62,878 bases of DNA from Bryobacterales bacterium (GTDB taxonomy: Bacteria; Acidobacteriota; Terriglobia; Bryobacterales; UBA6623). The notes under the pieces are model-generated. The model saw nothing but the letters and a program-made list of their open reading frames with translations, was not told where the DNA came from and searched no databases. Shown piece after piece: positions 1-7,845 of the stretch; the stretch's first letter is position 1, and each line of letters starts with the position of its first letter. The stretch is taken from contig JAJDZN010000329.1 of assembly GCA_022824585.1 (NCBI GenBank), positions 1 through 62,878 on the forward strand. The letters run 5' to 3'. The position numbers were made by a program, and so were the translations under genes.

Positions 1-84
1 CCGCCGCAGGCGGCCCGGCGGCGCGCGGTTGCCGCCGCGCCTTCGCCGCACCCCCCGGATGCCGGGCCCCGCGCCCGGCCAGCT

Positions 85-202
85 CCCGGGTGGCCCCAGC
101 GGGGAGGCCACACCCGTTCCCGTCCCGAACACGGCAGTTAAGCTCCCCAGCCCCGATGGTACTGCGCCGGCAACGGCGTGGGAGAGTAGGACGCCGCCCG
201 GA
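85..202 (+). rRNA. rrf: 5S ribosomal RNA
   Basis: The stretch contains the conserved 5S core: the GGCCACACCCGTTCCC block, CCGAACACGG, AGTTAAGC, GGTACTGC and GGGAGAGTAGG, in the correct order and spacing. The ends pair as the closing helix I: positions 86-94 pair with 193-201 over nine consecutive pairs (one G-U). Length of about 118 nt is normal. Bases 1-84 upstream hold no gene I recognise and are probably the 23S-5S spacer of an rRNA operon entering from the left. Exact ends are estimated from the helix. Confidence 0.95.
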
Positions 203-213
203 ACCCTTTCGCG

Positions 214-232
214 GGCGCCCCCCCGGGGCGCC
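214..232 (+). terminator. GC-rich hairpin after 5S rRNA
   Basis: Positions 214-221 and 225-232 form a perfect 8-bp G/C stem with a 3-nt loop, 12 nt beyond the 5S 3' end. There is no T-run after it, so it is either a processing/termination structure of the rRNA operon or coincidence in GC-rich DNA. The rest of 233-493 holds no recognisable gene. Confidence 0.35.
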
Positions 233-493
233 TGCCCAGCCCCTCCGCCAACGGCCGCCGAACCGGCCTGCCGTCAGTGCAGCGCGATACGTTCGGCCTC
301 GCCGTTCCGAGTCGGCCGCAGGCCTTCGCTTGTCCGTTCCGGCGCCCCCCGCAATCACCACCGTCGCTGGAATTCTGCTAGAGTGTAGCCGCAGATGACG
401 TGTAACGATGCCAGCGGCTTGGCAGGCGCACGTGCGATCGTCGCGTCTCGGCCGCCCCATGAGGATGCACCGTCATGCAACGGAGGATATCGG

Positions 494-727
494 ATGACCA
501 CTGCCGCATCCGCGCAGCACGCCGCGGAACTCTTGGAATCCAGCGAACAATACAAGAAGCTGAAGCGTCAGCACGCAGAGTACGAGCGCCGGCTCAACGA
601 ATTGAGCGAGCGGCGCTTTCCGTCGTCGGAAGAGCAGTTTGAGGAAGCTCGCCTCAAGAAGCTGAAACTGAACTTGAAAGACCAGATGGCCAACATGGTC
701 GAAGAGTACGCCGCCCGCGCCCAATGA
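494..727 (+). CDS. DUF465 (YdcH-like) small protein
   Basis: This 77-residue, highly charged, almost wholly helical protein resembles the DUF465 family, whose members are 60-80 residues long and of unknown function. The sequence has the typical helix-turn-helix pair: a Lys/Arg/Glu-rich first helix (EQYKKLKRQHAEYERRL), a turn around FPSSEEQFEE, then LKKLKLNLKDQM. A longer frame is open from 395, but ATG 494 is chosen because GGAGGAT at 482-488 sits 5 nt in front of it and the upstream extension has no family resemblance. It precedes psd by 39 nt and may share its transcript. No function should be inferred beyond the family name. Confidence 0.8.
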   Translation: MTTAASAQHAAELLESSEQYKKLKRQHAEYERRLNELSERRFPSSEEQFEEARLKKLKLNLKDQMANMVEEYAARAQ

Positions 728-766
728 GCGCCGCCGGCGTGGCCAACTAAGCAAAATTCGTCCGCG

Positions 767-1372
767 ATGGTGAGAGACGGCTACCTCTACGCAGCCGCGC
801 TGAGTGCCGCTGCCATCGCTTGCGGCATCGTTGCGGGTGCCTGGCTGGCCGCGCCATGGCTGGTGCTGGCAGCGTTCTGCCTGTACTTCTTCCGCGACCC
901 AGAGCGCCAGATTCCGGTTGGCGACCTGTGCGTCTCGCCCGCGGACGGGAAGGTGGTCAGGCTTCACCGAGAGACCGACGGCCGGACGCGGATCAGCATT
1001 TTCCTGAACATATTCAATGTGCATGTCAACCGCGCCCCGATCGGGGGGCAGATTCGATCGGCGCGCTACAGCCGCGGCCGCTATCGCATGGCGCACCTTG
1101 ACGCGGCATCGGTCGAGAACGAGCGCAACACGCTGGTCATCGGCGATACTGACGGTGGACAGACCGTCGAGGTGACGCAGATCGCGGGCTTGATCGCCCG
1201 GCGGATCGTGTGCCACAAGGCCCGGGGTGACGTCGTGCGCAAAGGCGAACGCATTGGCCTGATCAAATTCGGATCCCGCGTCGACGTCGTGCTGGGACCG
1301 GAATGGAAGCTGGCCGTCAAGCGAGGGGACAAGGTGGCAGGCGGCAGCTCGGTGCTGGCCAGGCGTGACTAA
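767..1372 (+). CDS. psd: Phosphatidylserine decarboxylase, short form
   Basis: The 201-residue protein belongs to the short (about 200-residue) phosphatidylserine decarboxylase class, which makes phosphatidylethanolamine from phosphatidylserine at the inner membrane. The N-terminus has hydrophobic segments at roughly residues 8-40, followed by YFFRDPER and VSPADGKV, both hallmarks of the family. Near the C-terminus the FGSRVDVV segment contains the Gly-Ser pair where the proenzyme cleaves itself to make the pyruvoyl group. The gene stops 12 nt before pssA, which makes its substrate, so the two steps are encoded together. The start has no clear Shine-Dalgarno. Confidence 0.93.
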   Translation: MVRDGYLYAAALSAAAIACGIVAGAWLAAPWLVLAAFCLYFFRDPERQIPVGDLCVSPADGKVVRLHRETDGRTRISIFLNIFNVHVNRAPIGGQIRSARYSRGRYRMAHLDAASVENERNTLVIGDTDGGQTVEVTQIAGLIARRIVCHKARGDVVRKGERIGLIKFGSRVDVVLGPEWKLAVKRGDKVAGGSSVLARRD

Positions 1373-1384
1373 GGGGGCAGCCCT

Positions 1385-2251
1385 GTGACGATTCGGAAGA
1401 AGGCGAAGCGCAAGCCGCAGCTCGCGCTGCCCACGCTCTTCACCGTCGGCACGCTTTTCTGCGGGTACTACACGCTGGTGCAGACCATCAAGGCGGTGTC
1501 GCTGCCACCGCACCAAGCGGCCGATGCAGCGAGGCTGTTTGACTATGCGGCCATCGCGATCGGAATCGCAATGCTCACCGACGGCTTGGACGGCCGCATC
1601 GCGCGCTTGACCAACGCCACCAGCAAGTTCGGCGGCGAACTCGACTCGCTGGCCGATTGCATCACCTTCGGAGCCGGTCCGGCCTTGCTGGCGTTCGCGT
1701 GGGGGATGCGCGGCGCACTCCCGCCCGGAGGCTCGCCGCTGCTAGAGCTGCTGCCGCCGCTCGGCTACTTCTGCACGTTCTTGTACCTCACTTGCGCCGC
1801 CGCACGGCTGGCTCGCTTCAACGTCCAGGCGGACCCGCGGCCGAAAAACCCCGGGCTGTCCCATCGCGGCTATTTCGTTGGGATCCCGTCGCCGCCGTCG
1901 GCCGGGCTGCTCGGGGCGGTCGTGCATTTTTCGTACGGTCGGCCGATCGAGCAGTGGTGGCCGGGCGGCCTGCTGTGGTGCGTGTTGCTTGCCGGCCTCG
2001 GGCTCTTGATGATCTCCAGCTGGCGCTACCGCAGCTTCAAAGAGCTCAACTTCATGCAGCGGCGCGTGACCGTCGTTTTCTTCGCCAGCCTGATCTTCCT
2101 GATCTGGAATTTCTCGCGCCCAGTGCTGTTGACCATGGCCGCGACCTTCGCGGCCAGCGGAGTCTTGACGCGTGTCGCCGGGCTGTTCCGGCGGCGCACG
2201 CTGGACGCAGACCGACCTGCCGCGGTCGACGGCCCCCAGATTCCGGGGTAG
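1385..2251 (+). CDS. pssA: CDP-diacylglycerol-serine O-phosphatidyltransferase
   Basis: The 288-residue integral membrane protein joins CDP-diacylglycerol and serine to give phosphatidylserine. The CDP-alcohol phosphotransferase signature is complete: DGLDGRIARLTN followed by FGGELDSLAD, giving the D-G-x2-A-R...G-x3-D-x3-D metal and substrate site at about residues 65-90. Several hydrophobic helices follow. The start is GTG 1385, supported by AAGGGGG at 1371-1377, which overlaps the psd stop codon. The last 30 residues are polar and probably cytoplasmic. psd follows the usual order, so phosphatidylethanolamine synthesis is a two-gene unit here. Confidence 0.92.
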   Translation: MTIRKKAKRKPQLALPTLFTVGTLFCGYYTLVQTIKAVSLPPHQAADAARLFDYAAIAIGIAMLTDGLDGRIARLTNATSKFGGELDSLADCITFGAGPALLAFAWGMRGALPPGGSPLLELLPPLGYFCTFLYLTCAAARLARFNVQADPRPKNPGLSHRGYFVGIPSPPSAGLLGAVVHFSYGRPIEQWWPGGLLWCVLLAGLGLLMISSWRYRSFKELNFMQRRVTVVFFASLIFLIWNFSRPVLLTMAATFAASGVLTRVAGLFRRRTLDADRPAAVDGPQIPG

Positions 2252-2256
2252 CGCTC

Positions 2257-2811
2257 ATGCGTGAGTGCGGAGGAACGCGCCGGCGCGTCCGCGGCCCCGC
2301 CCTCGCGACCGCCAGCTTGGCGGGCCTAGCCGCGATGGTTGCCTGCGGCTACCGCGTTGTCGGCACAGCCGACCTGCTCCCGGAGGAGATCCGCACCATC
2401 GCCGTGCCGGCCTTCACCAACGCCACTTCCGAGTTCAAAGTCGAGCAGTACCTGACCGATGCGGTAGTTCGGGAGGTCCTGTCGCGGACGAGGTATCGCG
2501 TCGTGAGCGGCCCCGAAGCCGCCGACGCGACCTTGGTGGGAACTGTGATGCTGTTTGATGCCATTCCGCAGAATTTCGATCCGCTGACCGGCCGGGCCAC
2601 GAGCGTGATGACCGTCACCCGTCTCAACGTCGCGCTATACAACAGGGCCGACGGCAGTGTCTTGTACAGCAATCCGGATCTGGCCCATCGCGAGAACTAC
2701 GAGGTGAGCAGCGATCCGGAGAGCTACGTCAACGAGCGCGAGGCGGCGATCGAGCGCGCCAGCCGCTCTTTGGCTGCTACGCTCGTGTCCGCTGTGCTTT
2801 CGGGATTCTGA
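2257..2811 (+). CDS. lptE: LPS-assembly lipoprotein LptE family
   Basis: The 184-residue protein starts 5 nt after the pssA stop. After an Arg-rich start and a hydrophobic stretch (LATASLAGLAAMVAC) it has a lipobox-like MVAC at about residues 27-30, so it should be an outer-membrane lipoprotein. The region GYRVVGTADLLPEEIRTIAV is typical of LptE-family proteins, the plug partner of LptD in lipopolysaccharide insertion. The remainder matches the beta-alpha-beta pattern (VPAFTN, VVREVLSRTRYRVV). This supports a Gram-negative outer membrane. Its join to phospholipid genes fits an envelope-biogenesis operon. A longer frame is open from 1657 but runs through pssA and is not used. Confidence 0.8.
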   Translation: MRECGGTRRRVRGPALATASLAGLAAMVACGYRVVGTADLLPEEIRTIAVPAFTNATSEFKVEQYLTDAVVREVLSRTRYRVVSGPEAADATLVGTVMLFDAIPQNFDPLTGRATSVMTVTRLNVALYNRADGSVLYSNPDLAHRENYEVSSDPESYVNEREAAIERASRSLAATLVSAVLSGF

Positions 2812-2918
2812 GCCCGGGCCTTCCAACCGGGCCGCTGCCGTTAGTTCGGCGGGCCGTGAGCATGTCCGCGAGCAGGCGGGTGGCCGTCACGCATGGTTGC
2901 AAAGTCGCAAAGGGGCAC

Positions 2919-2946
2919 TTGATTCTGCGCCAAATTGCGCTATCTT
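2919..2946 (+). promoter_or_regulatory. Candidate sigma-70 promoter for the response regulator
   Basis: TTGATT at 2919-2924 and TATCTT at 2941-2946 are separated by 16 bp, in a locally AT-richer patch 85 nt before the regulator start. Both hexamers deviate from consensus, so the call is moderate. Confidence 0.45.
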
Positions 2947-3030
2947 AGTCGCGGGACGTTCGTTGTTGACATCTCTTGACATCTCTGGCCCGTTCTTAGC
3001 AACGGCTTACATGGATGTCTCGGGGGCCGC

Positions 3031-3723
3031 ATGGGATATCGAATCCTCTTGGTAGAAGACGAAGTTGGCATCCGGGTCGCCTTGGAGGACCGGCTGCGGG
3101 TTGTCGGATACGAAGTCGAGACGGCAGACAACGGACGAGTCGCGGTGGAGCGCGCCTCTGAAGGCGGCATCGATCTGATCATCCTGGATCTGATCCTGCC
3201 GGGCATGGACGGCCTCGAAGTCTGTCAGGAGCTGCGCCAACGCGGCATCTTCACGCCTGTGCTGATGCTGACGGCGCGGGCGCAGCTGGAGGACAAGCTG
3301 CGCGGATTTGCCCAGGGTGCCGACGACTACCTCACTAAGCCCTTCGACTTTCTGGAACTGCTCGCCCGCACCAAGGCCTTGCTGCGTCGCAGCGTAGACG
3401 CAGGTGCGGACGAGACGCCCCGAACGTACAAGTTTGGGAATGTCACGCTCGACGCCAGGCAGTCCACGGTGTTCGTCGATGGAGAGCGCCTGTCCCTGTC
3501 CATGAAGGAATACGACCTGCTGCACTTCTTCGTCCGGCACGCGGGCGAGACGCTGGCGCGCGAACGCTTGCTCAGCGAAGTTTGGAATTACGAGAGAGGC
3601 ATGCCGACGCGGACGGTCGACGTGCATGTGGGCTGGCTGCGCCGGAAGATCAAGGACGACCCTCGCAATCCGCGGTGGATCCGCACGGTCTACGGCATCG
3701 GGTACCGCTTCTCCAAAGCCTGA
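3031..3723 (+). CDS. OmpR/PhoB-family response regulator, orphan
   Basis: A 230-residue two-domain transcription regulator. The receiver domain (1-120) has the acidic pair E9/D10, the phosphoacceptor D53 in LDLILPGMDG, T81 and K103 in DDYLTKPF. The C-terminal winged helix (about 135-230) contains the expected LSMKEYDLLHFF, TRTVDVHVGWLRRKI and TVYGIGYRF segments. All phosphotransfer residues are intact. No sensor kinase lies beside it in this window, so the partner must be elsewhere, or the regulator works without one. No target site can be assigned from sequence. Confidence 0.93.
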   Translation: MGYRILLVEDEVGIRVALEDRLRVVGYEVETADNGRVAVERASEGGIDLIILDLILPGMDGLEVCQELRQRGIFTPVLMLTARAQLEDKLRGFAQGADDYLTKPFDFLELLARTKALLRRSVDAGADETPRTYKFGNVTLDARQSTVFVDGERLSLSMKEYDLLHFFVRHAGETLARERLLSEVWNYERGMPTRTVDVHVGWLRRKIKDDPRNPRWIRTVYGIGYRFSKA

Positions 3724-4102
3724 ACAGCGGGGCGGATTGCATCGGGCGACGCCAGGGGCGTCCGCCAAGGCGGCGCGGCGCCGAAGGGGCGGTTTGCGCG
3801 GAGTTGGCTCGGTATGCCCGGAACAGGTCAGGGACCCCGCGGCCTGGCCGAGCCAGGGTTCCCGCCGCCGCGTGCCTGGGAACTGGTGCAAGTTCGGGCC
3901 CGGAGACGACATCGCCCGCGCCGGTATCCGTCGCCCGTGGCCCGTCCGCGCTGCTTTGCCAGCAGGTGATTGGCGCTGCGGGCGCCTGAGCGGCCGCAGG
4001 TCGGCCGGGGAGGTCGGTACTCCTGCGTTGCTCAGCGGTGCCGCCCGTCGGTCCGTCCGCTGCGCTGCGCCTGACGCGCCGATCGCTTCCCGAGCGCCGG
4101 CC
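3724..4102. other. Intergenic stretch without a recognisable gene
   Basis: Open frames here on both strands are GC-driven and match no family I recognise. A 6-bp stem with a 3-nt loop (3748-3753 with 3757-3762) follows the regulator stop but has no T-run. No tRNA-like structure was seen. Confidence 0.5.
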
Positions 4103-4131
4103 TTGACCGTCGCCGCCGCGACCGTTACAAT
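4103..4131 (+). promoter_or_regulatory. Strong sigma-70-type promoter for the ilv operon
   Basis: TTGACC at 4103-4108 and TACAAT at 4126-4131 are separated by exactly 17 bp. Each differs from consensus at one position. The predicted start of transcription near 4138 leaves a leader of about 320 nt before ilvB, long enough for attenuation control. Confidence 0.75.
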
Positions 4132-4169
4132 GGCAGAAAGCTCGGCTCACGAGCAAGGCGAAGCGCATC

Positions 4170-4325
4170 ATGCCATCTCGGCGCCAGTCCAGCCTGAAGA
4201 GGTGCCTCCATGTGGCACTAGGCCCGTGGCTGCGCGCCATTCGGCGCTCTAAGAATGGTGTTCGATTCGCCCGAGCCCGCACTGGCAGCTTGATCATTCC
4301 TGTCGCTGTAGCGTGCCCCGGCTGA
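4170..4325 (+). CDS. Possible ilv leader peptide (51 aa)
   Basis: A small frame begins at ATG 4170, about 32 nt after the predicted transcription start, with a weak AAGG at 4155-4158. It encodes 51 residues. The end is notable: GSLIIPVAVACPG, so codons for Leu, Ile, Ile, Val and Val cluster within seven residues just before the stop. Amino-acid operon leader peptides carry runs of the end-product codons in this position, and this operon makes exactly those amino acids. The stop overlaps alternative RNA stems (see next entry). The first 40 residues are Arg-rich and unremarkable, and the peptide is longer than classical leaders, so chance remains possible. Confidence 0.4.
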   Translation: MPSRRQSSLKRCLHVALGPWLRAIRRSKNGVRFARARTGSLIIPVAVACPG

Positions 4326-4417
4326 GACCTCTCCCGCTTTGCGCTGAAGAGGCCGACGACCGGGGCGCGAGGTCTGGGGCAGTGATCGGTTTCCTCTCGT
4401 TCCCAGAATTAGAGGAA
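4315..4417 (+). promoter_or_regulatory. Possible attenuator-type RNA structures in the ilv leader
   Basis: Two perfect 7-bp stems interlock and cannot form together: 4315-4321 with 4360-4366, and 4325-4331 with 4369-4375. A 5-bp stem, 4328-4332 with 4348-4352, competes with the second. A separate 7-bp hairpin, 4391-4397 with 4411-4417, lies 39 nt before ilvB. The leader-peptide stop (4323-4325) falls between the 5' arms, so ribosome position could choose between stems. No T-run follows any hairpin, so a classical intrinsic terminator is not visible. Confidence 0.35.
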
Positions 4418-4456
4418 GATGGAAGCCAAGGGAATGCATAGCGAGGGATTCTCATC

Positions 4457-6196
4457 ATGGCGATGTTGAGCGGAGCCCAAATCCTGATCGAGAGCTTGGT
4501 GCGCGAGGGCGCAGAAGCGGTGTTCGGGTATCCCGGCGGCGTCACGCTGCCGATCTACGACGTGCTGTATTCGCACCCGCTGCGGCACGTACTCGTGCGG
4601 CACGAGCAAAATGCCGCGTTCGCAGCTCAGGGCTATGCCCGCGCCACTGGCAAGGCCGGTGTGTGCATGGCAACATCTGGGCCGGGAGCGACCAACCTCA
4701 CCACCGGCCTGGTGGACGCCCTGATGGACTCGATTCCGGTGGTGGCGGTCACCGGACAGGTGCCCCAGGCACTGATCGGGCGCGACGCCTTCCAAGAGGC
4801 CGACACCTTTGGAATCTCGCGCTCGGCCACCAAGCACAACTACTTGGTCAAGGACATCGGCGAGCTGTCTCAGACCGTGCATGAGGCCTTTCACATCGCG
4901 GTCAGCGGCCGTCCGGGGCCGGTGCTGGTGGACATCACCAAGGACGTGCTGCTCTCGAAGACGGACTACAGCGACGAGCAGGCCATGGAGCCGCTGCGGG
5001 GCTACCGCCTCGCCGCCGAGCCGGACGCGGACGCCATCGAGCGCGCCGTCGAGTTCTTGTGGCGGGCGGAACGGCCCTATATCTATGCCGGCGGAGGCGT
5101 GATCTCCTCCTCCGCGAGCGCCGAACTCGTGCGCTTTTCCGAGCTGCTCGAGGCGCCGCTGGCGCACACGGTCATGGGACTGGGCGCCATGCCCACGGGA
5201 CATCCGAACTTTATCTCGATGCTGGGCATGCACGGCAGCTACGCCGCCAACATGGGCGTGACCGAGTGCGACGCGCTGATCGGCCTTGGCGTGCGTTTCG
5301 ACGACCGCGTGACCGGGCGCCTGGACAAGTTCGCGCCGGGCGCAAAGGTGCTGCACGTCGACATCGATCCTGCCGAGATCAACAAGAACCGCCGTGCCGA
5401 CCTCGGCTTGGTCGGCGATGCCAAGCCCGTCCTGCGGGCGCTCAACGAGCGGCTCGCCGAAACGCGCGCGACGCTCGGGCGGGAGCGGCGCGCGGAGCGC
5501 TTGGCCTGGATGGAGCATGTGCGCGCCATGAAGCGCGACCACCCCTACGTCTACGAAGAGTCGACCGAAGAGATCAAGCCGCAGGCGCTGATGCGCAAGC
5601 TGGATCAGATTTCGGGCGGCGAGGCGATTGTGACGGTCGATGTCGGCCAGCACCAGATGTGGGCGGCGCAGCACCTGCGCTTCAACCATCCGCGCCTGTG
5701 GCAGTCGTCCAGCGGGCTCGGCTCCATGGGATTCGGCCTGCCCGCCGCCATGGGCGCCAAGTTCGCCTGTCCCGACAAGACGGTGATTGCCATCGTCGGC
5801 GATGGCGGCTTCATGATGTCGCTGCCGGAACTGGGCACGATCGCCGCCAACCGGCTGCCGGTGAAGATCATCGTGATGAACAACAACACTTTGGGCATGG
5901 TGCGCCAGTGGCAGCAGCTCTTCTACGGCAAGCGCTATTCCGAGGTCGATGTCGCGTCGTTCCCGGACGCGTCGCTGCTGGCTGCCGCCTTCGGCATCGC
6001 GGGCGGGTCCGTGGCGGATCCAGCGGACCTGGACGACGCGTTGGCGCACGCGTTCGACGAGCCCGGGCCGTACCTGTTGAACGTGCAGGTGACGCCCGAG
6101 GAATGCGTCTATCCGATGGTCCCGGCCGGCGGCGCGGTCAGCGAGATGATCCTGCGACCGGAGCCCGAGGCGGCCGAGGCCGTGGCTGGCGACTAG
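4457..6196 (+). CDS. ilvB: Acetolactate synthase, large catalytic subunit
   Basis: The 579-residue ThDP enzyme condenses two pyruvates, or pyruvate with 2-oxobutyrate, in the first common step of valine, leucine and isoleucine synthesis. The N-terminal ThDP domain has GYPGG and RHEQNAAFAAQGYAR, which includes the catalytic Glu. The central FAD-binding-like domain spans about 195-335. The C-terminal ThDP/Mg site reads GDGGFMMSLPEL...MNNNTLGMVRQWQ. Length is normal. ATG 4457 is preceded by GAGGGA at 4443-4448. The regulatory subunit follows after 15 nt, so the holoenzyme is made from one message. Confidence 0.96.
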   Translation: MAMLSGAQILIESLVREGAEAVFGYPGGVTLPIYDVLYSHPLRHVLVRHEQNAAFAAQGYARATGKAGVCMATSGPGATNLTTGLVDALMDSIPVVAVTGQVPQALIGRDAFQEADTFGISRSATKHNYLVKDIGELSQTVHEAFHIAVSGRPGPVLVDITKDVLLSKTDYSDEQAMEPLRGYRLAAEPDADAIERAVEFLWRAERPYIYAGGGVISSSASAELVRFSELLEAPLAHTVMGLGAMPTGHPNFISMLGMHGSYAANMGVTECDALIGLGVRFDDRVTGRLDKFAPGAKVLHVDIDPAEINKNRRADLGLVGDAKPVLRALNERLAETRATLGRERRAERLAWMEHVRAMKRDHPYVYEESTEEIKPQALMRKLDQISGGEAIVTVDVGQHQMWAAQHLRFNHPRLWQSSSGLGSMGFGLPAAMGAKFACPDKTVIAIVGDGGFMMSLPELGTIAANRLPVKIIVMNNNTLGMVRQWQQLFYGKRYSEVDVASFPDASLLAAAFGIAGGSVADPADLDDALAHAFDEPGPYLLNVQVTPEECVYPMVPAGGAVSEMILRPEPEAAEAVAGD

Positions 6197-6211
6197 ACGG
6201 CCGAGACAACC

Positions 6212-6739
6212 ATGCAGCAGCTGATTTCCCTGCTTGTGGAGAACAAGCCCGGAGCCCTGATGCGGGTGGCGGGCGTGCTCACCTCTAGGGGCTACAACAT
6301 CGAGAGCCTCACGGTGGCCAAGACCATCGATCCGACGCTGTCGATCATGACGATCGTGGCCGAGGTCGGCGAGGATGGCCGAGACCTGTTGATCAAGCAG
6401 ATCAGCCGCTTGGTCAATGTCATCAAGGCCGTCGACCTGACCGACTCGCGGGCCGTCCGGCGCGAGCTGGTGCTGATCAAGATCTATGTCGCGGAGGAGC
6501 GTCGCCCGGCGCTGCTGACCGAGGCCGAGATCTTCCGGGCCCGCGTGGTGGACGCCTCGCCGGAGGCGTACACGATCGAGGCGACCGGCTCGCCGGACAA
6601 GCTCAACGCGCTCATCGCGCTGCTGCGCTCCTACGGACCGATCGAAATGGTCCGTTCGGGCGCCATGGCGATGGCCCGCGCGAAACAGAACAAACTCCCG
6701 GTGCCCAGCTACACCGAGGCGGCGCTTTCGGAAGGCTAG
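6212..6739 (+). CDS. ilvH: Acetolactate synthase, small regulatory subunit
   Basis: The 175-residue protein is the feedback-sensing partner of IlvB. The N-terminal ACT domain is clear: [27 protein letters not shown], with the valine-binding loop around NKPGAL. The C-terminal ACT-like domain contains ELVLIKIYV and [25 protein letters not shown]. Length matches the bacterial IlvH/IlvN norm. It activates the large subunit and makes it sensitive to branched-chain end products. It sits between ilvB and ilvC in the usual order. Confidence 0.95.
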   Translation: MQQLISLLVENKPGALMRVAGVLTSRGYNIESLTVAKTIDPTLSIMTIVAEVGEDGRDLLIKQISRLVNVIKAVDLTDSRAVRRELVLIKIYVAEERRPALLTEAEIFRARVVDASPEAYTIEATGSPDKLNALIALLRSYGPIEMVRSGAMAMARAKQNKLPVPSYTEAALSEG

Positions 6740-6788
6740 GGCCGCTGTAGCAAAGGCGCACACACTGGAAAGGAACGCTAACAAAACA

Positions 6789-7826
6789 ATGCCTGCAACC
6801 ATCTACTACGAGCCTGACGGCGACCTGAACCTGCTGAAGGGCAAGAAGATCGCCATCATGGGCTACGGCAGCCAAGGCCACGCCCACGCGCTCAACCTCC
6901 AAGAGAGCGGCCTCGACGTGGTGGTCGGCCTCTACGAGGGCTCCAAGTCTTGGCCCAAGGCCGAGCGCGCCGGCTTGGAGGTGCGCACCGTGGCCGAGGC
7001 GTCGGCGTCGGCGCAGGTCGTGATGATCCTGCTGCCGGACCACATCCAGCCGGACCTGTACAAGAGCGAGATCGAGCCCAACCTGTCTCCGGGCGACACG
7101 CTGATGTTCGCGCATGGGTTCACGATCCACTGGCGGGAGATCAGACCGCCGGCGGGGGTGGACGTGTCGATGATCGCGCCGAAGGCTCCCGGGCACCGCG
7201 TGCGCGAGCTGTTCGTGGAAGGCGTCGGCGTGCCCGGCCTGGTAGCGGTCGCGCAGGATGTCTCGGGCCACGCCAAGCAGCGGGCGCTGGCCTACGCGTT
7301 GGGCCTCGGCTGCCTCAAGGCGGGCGTGATCGAGACGACCTTCAAGGAGGAGACCGAGAGCGACCTCTTTGGCGAGCAAGCGGTGTTGTGCGGCGGGTGC
7401 TCCGAACTGATCCGCGCCGGCTTCCAGACGCTGGTCGACGCCGGCTACCAGCCGGAGATCGCCTACTTCGAGTGCTTGCACGAGTTGAAGCTGATCGTCG
7501 ACCTGATCTACGAGGGCGGCCTGAGCTACATGCGCTACTCGGTATCGGACACGGCAGAGTACGGCGATTACACGCGCGGCCGGCGCGTCGTGGACGAGTC
7601 CGTGCGCGAGCGCATGCGCGAGATCTTGGGCGAGATCCAGTCCGGTCGGTTCGCTAAGGAATGGATGGACGAGAATCGCGCGGGACGGGAGAAGTTCTTG
7701 GCCACGCGCTCCGAGCAGGAGAGCCAGCTGGTCGAGGAGGTCGGCGGCAAGCTCCGGGCGATGATGCCATTCCTGCGCAAGGAGAAGCCCGACTCGACGC
7801 CGCTGGCGCCCGCCGCGAACGATTGA
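6789..7826 (+). CDS. ilvC: Ketol-acid reductoisomerase, class I
   Basis: The 345-residue short-form enzyme isomerises and reduces acetohydroxy acids with NAD(P)H and Mg. The Rossmann motif is [13 protein letters not shown] at about 25-37. The metal and substrate residues lie in the C-terminal knotted domain ([28 protein letters not shown], with the catalytic acidic and Glu residues present). The cofactor-specificity loop reads [11 protein letters not shown]. In textbook NADPH enzymes the residue after GL is usually Arg; here Tyr-Glu occupies that region, so cofactor preference is uncertain. It follows ilvH by 49 nt, with AAAGGAA upstream. Confidence 0.95.
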   Translation: MPATIYYEPDGDLNLLKGKKIAIMGYGSQGHAHALNLQESGLDVVVGLYEGSKSWPKAERAGLEVRTVAEASASAQVVMILLPDHIQPDLYKSEIEPNLSPGDTLMFAHGFTIHWREIRPPAGVDVSMIAPKAPGHRVRELFVEGVGVPGLVAVAQDVSGHAKQRALAYALGLGCLKAGVIETTFKEETESDLFGEQAVLCGGCSELIRAGFQTLVDAGYQPEIAYFECLHELKLIVDLIYEGGLSYMRYSVSDTAEYGDYTRGRRVVDESVRERMREILGEIQSGRFAKEWMDENRAGREKFLATRSEQESQLVEEVGGKLRAMMPFLRKEKPDSTPLAPAAND

Positions 7827-7845
7827 GCGGCACAAGGTGAATTCG

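Noticed and set aside
29..398. Short frames across the 5S rRNA
   Set aside because: The region is explained by the rRNA. The predicted peptides are Pro/Arg-rich noise.
4409..6802. A 797-codon open frame on the minus strand across ilvB and ilvH
   Set aside because: It mirrors the high-GC third-position bias of the real genes, is His/Arg/Gln-rich and has no family motif.
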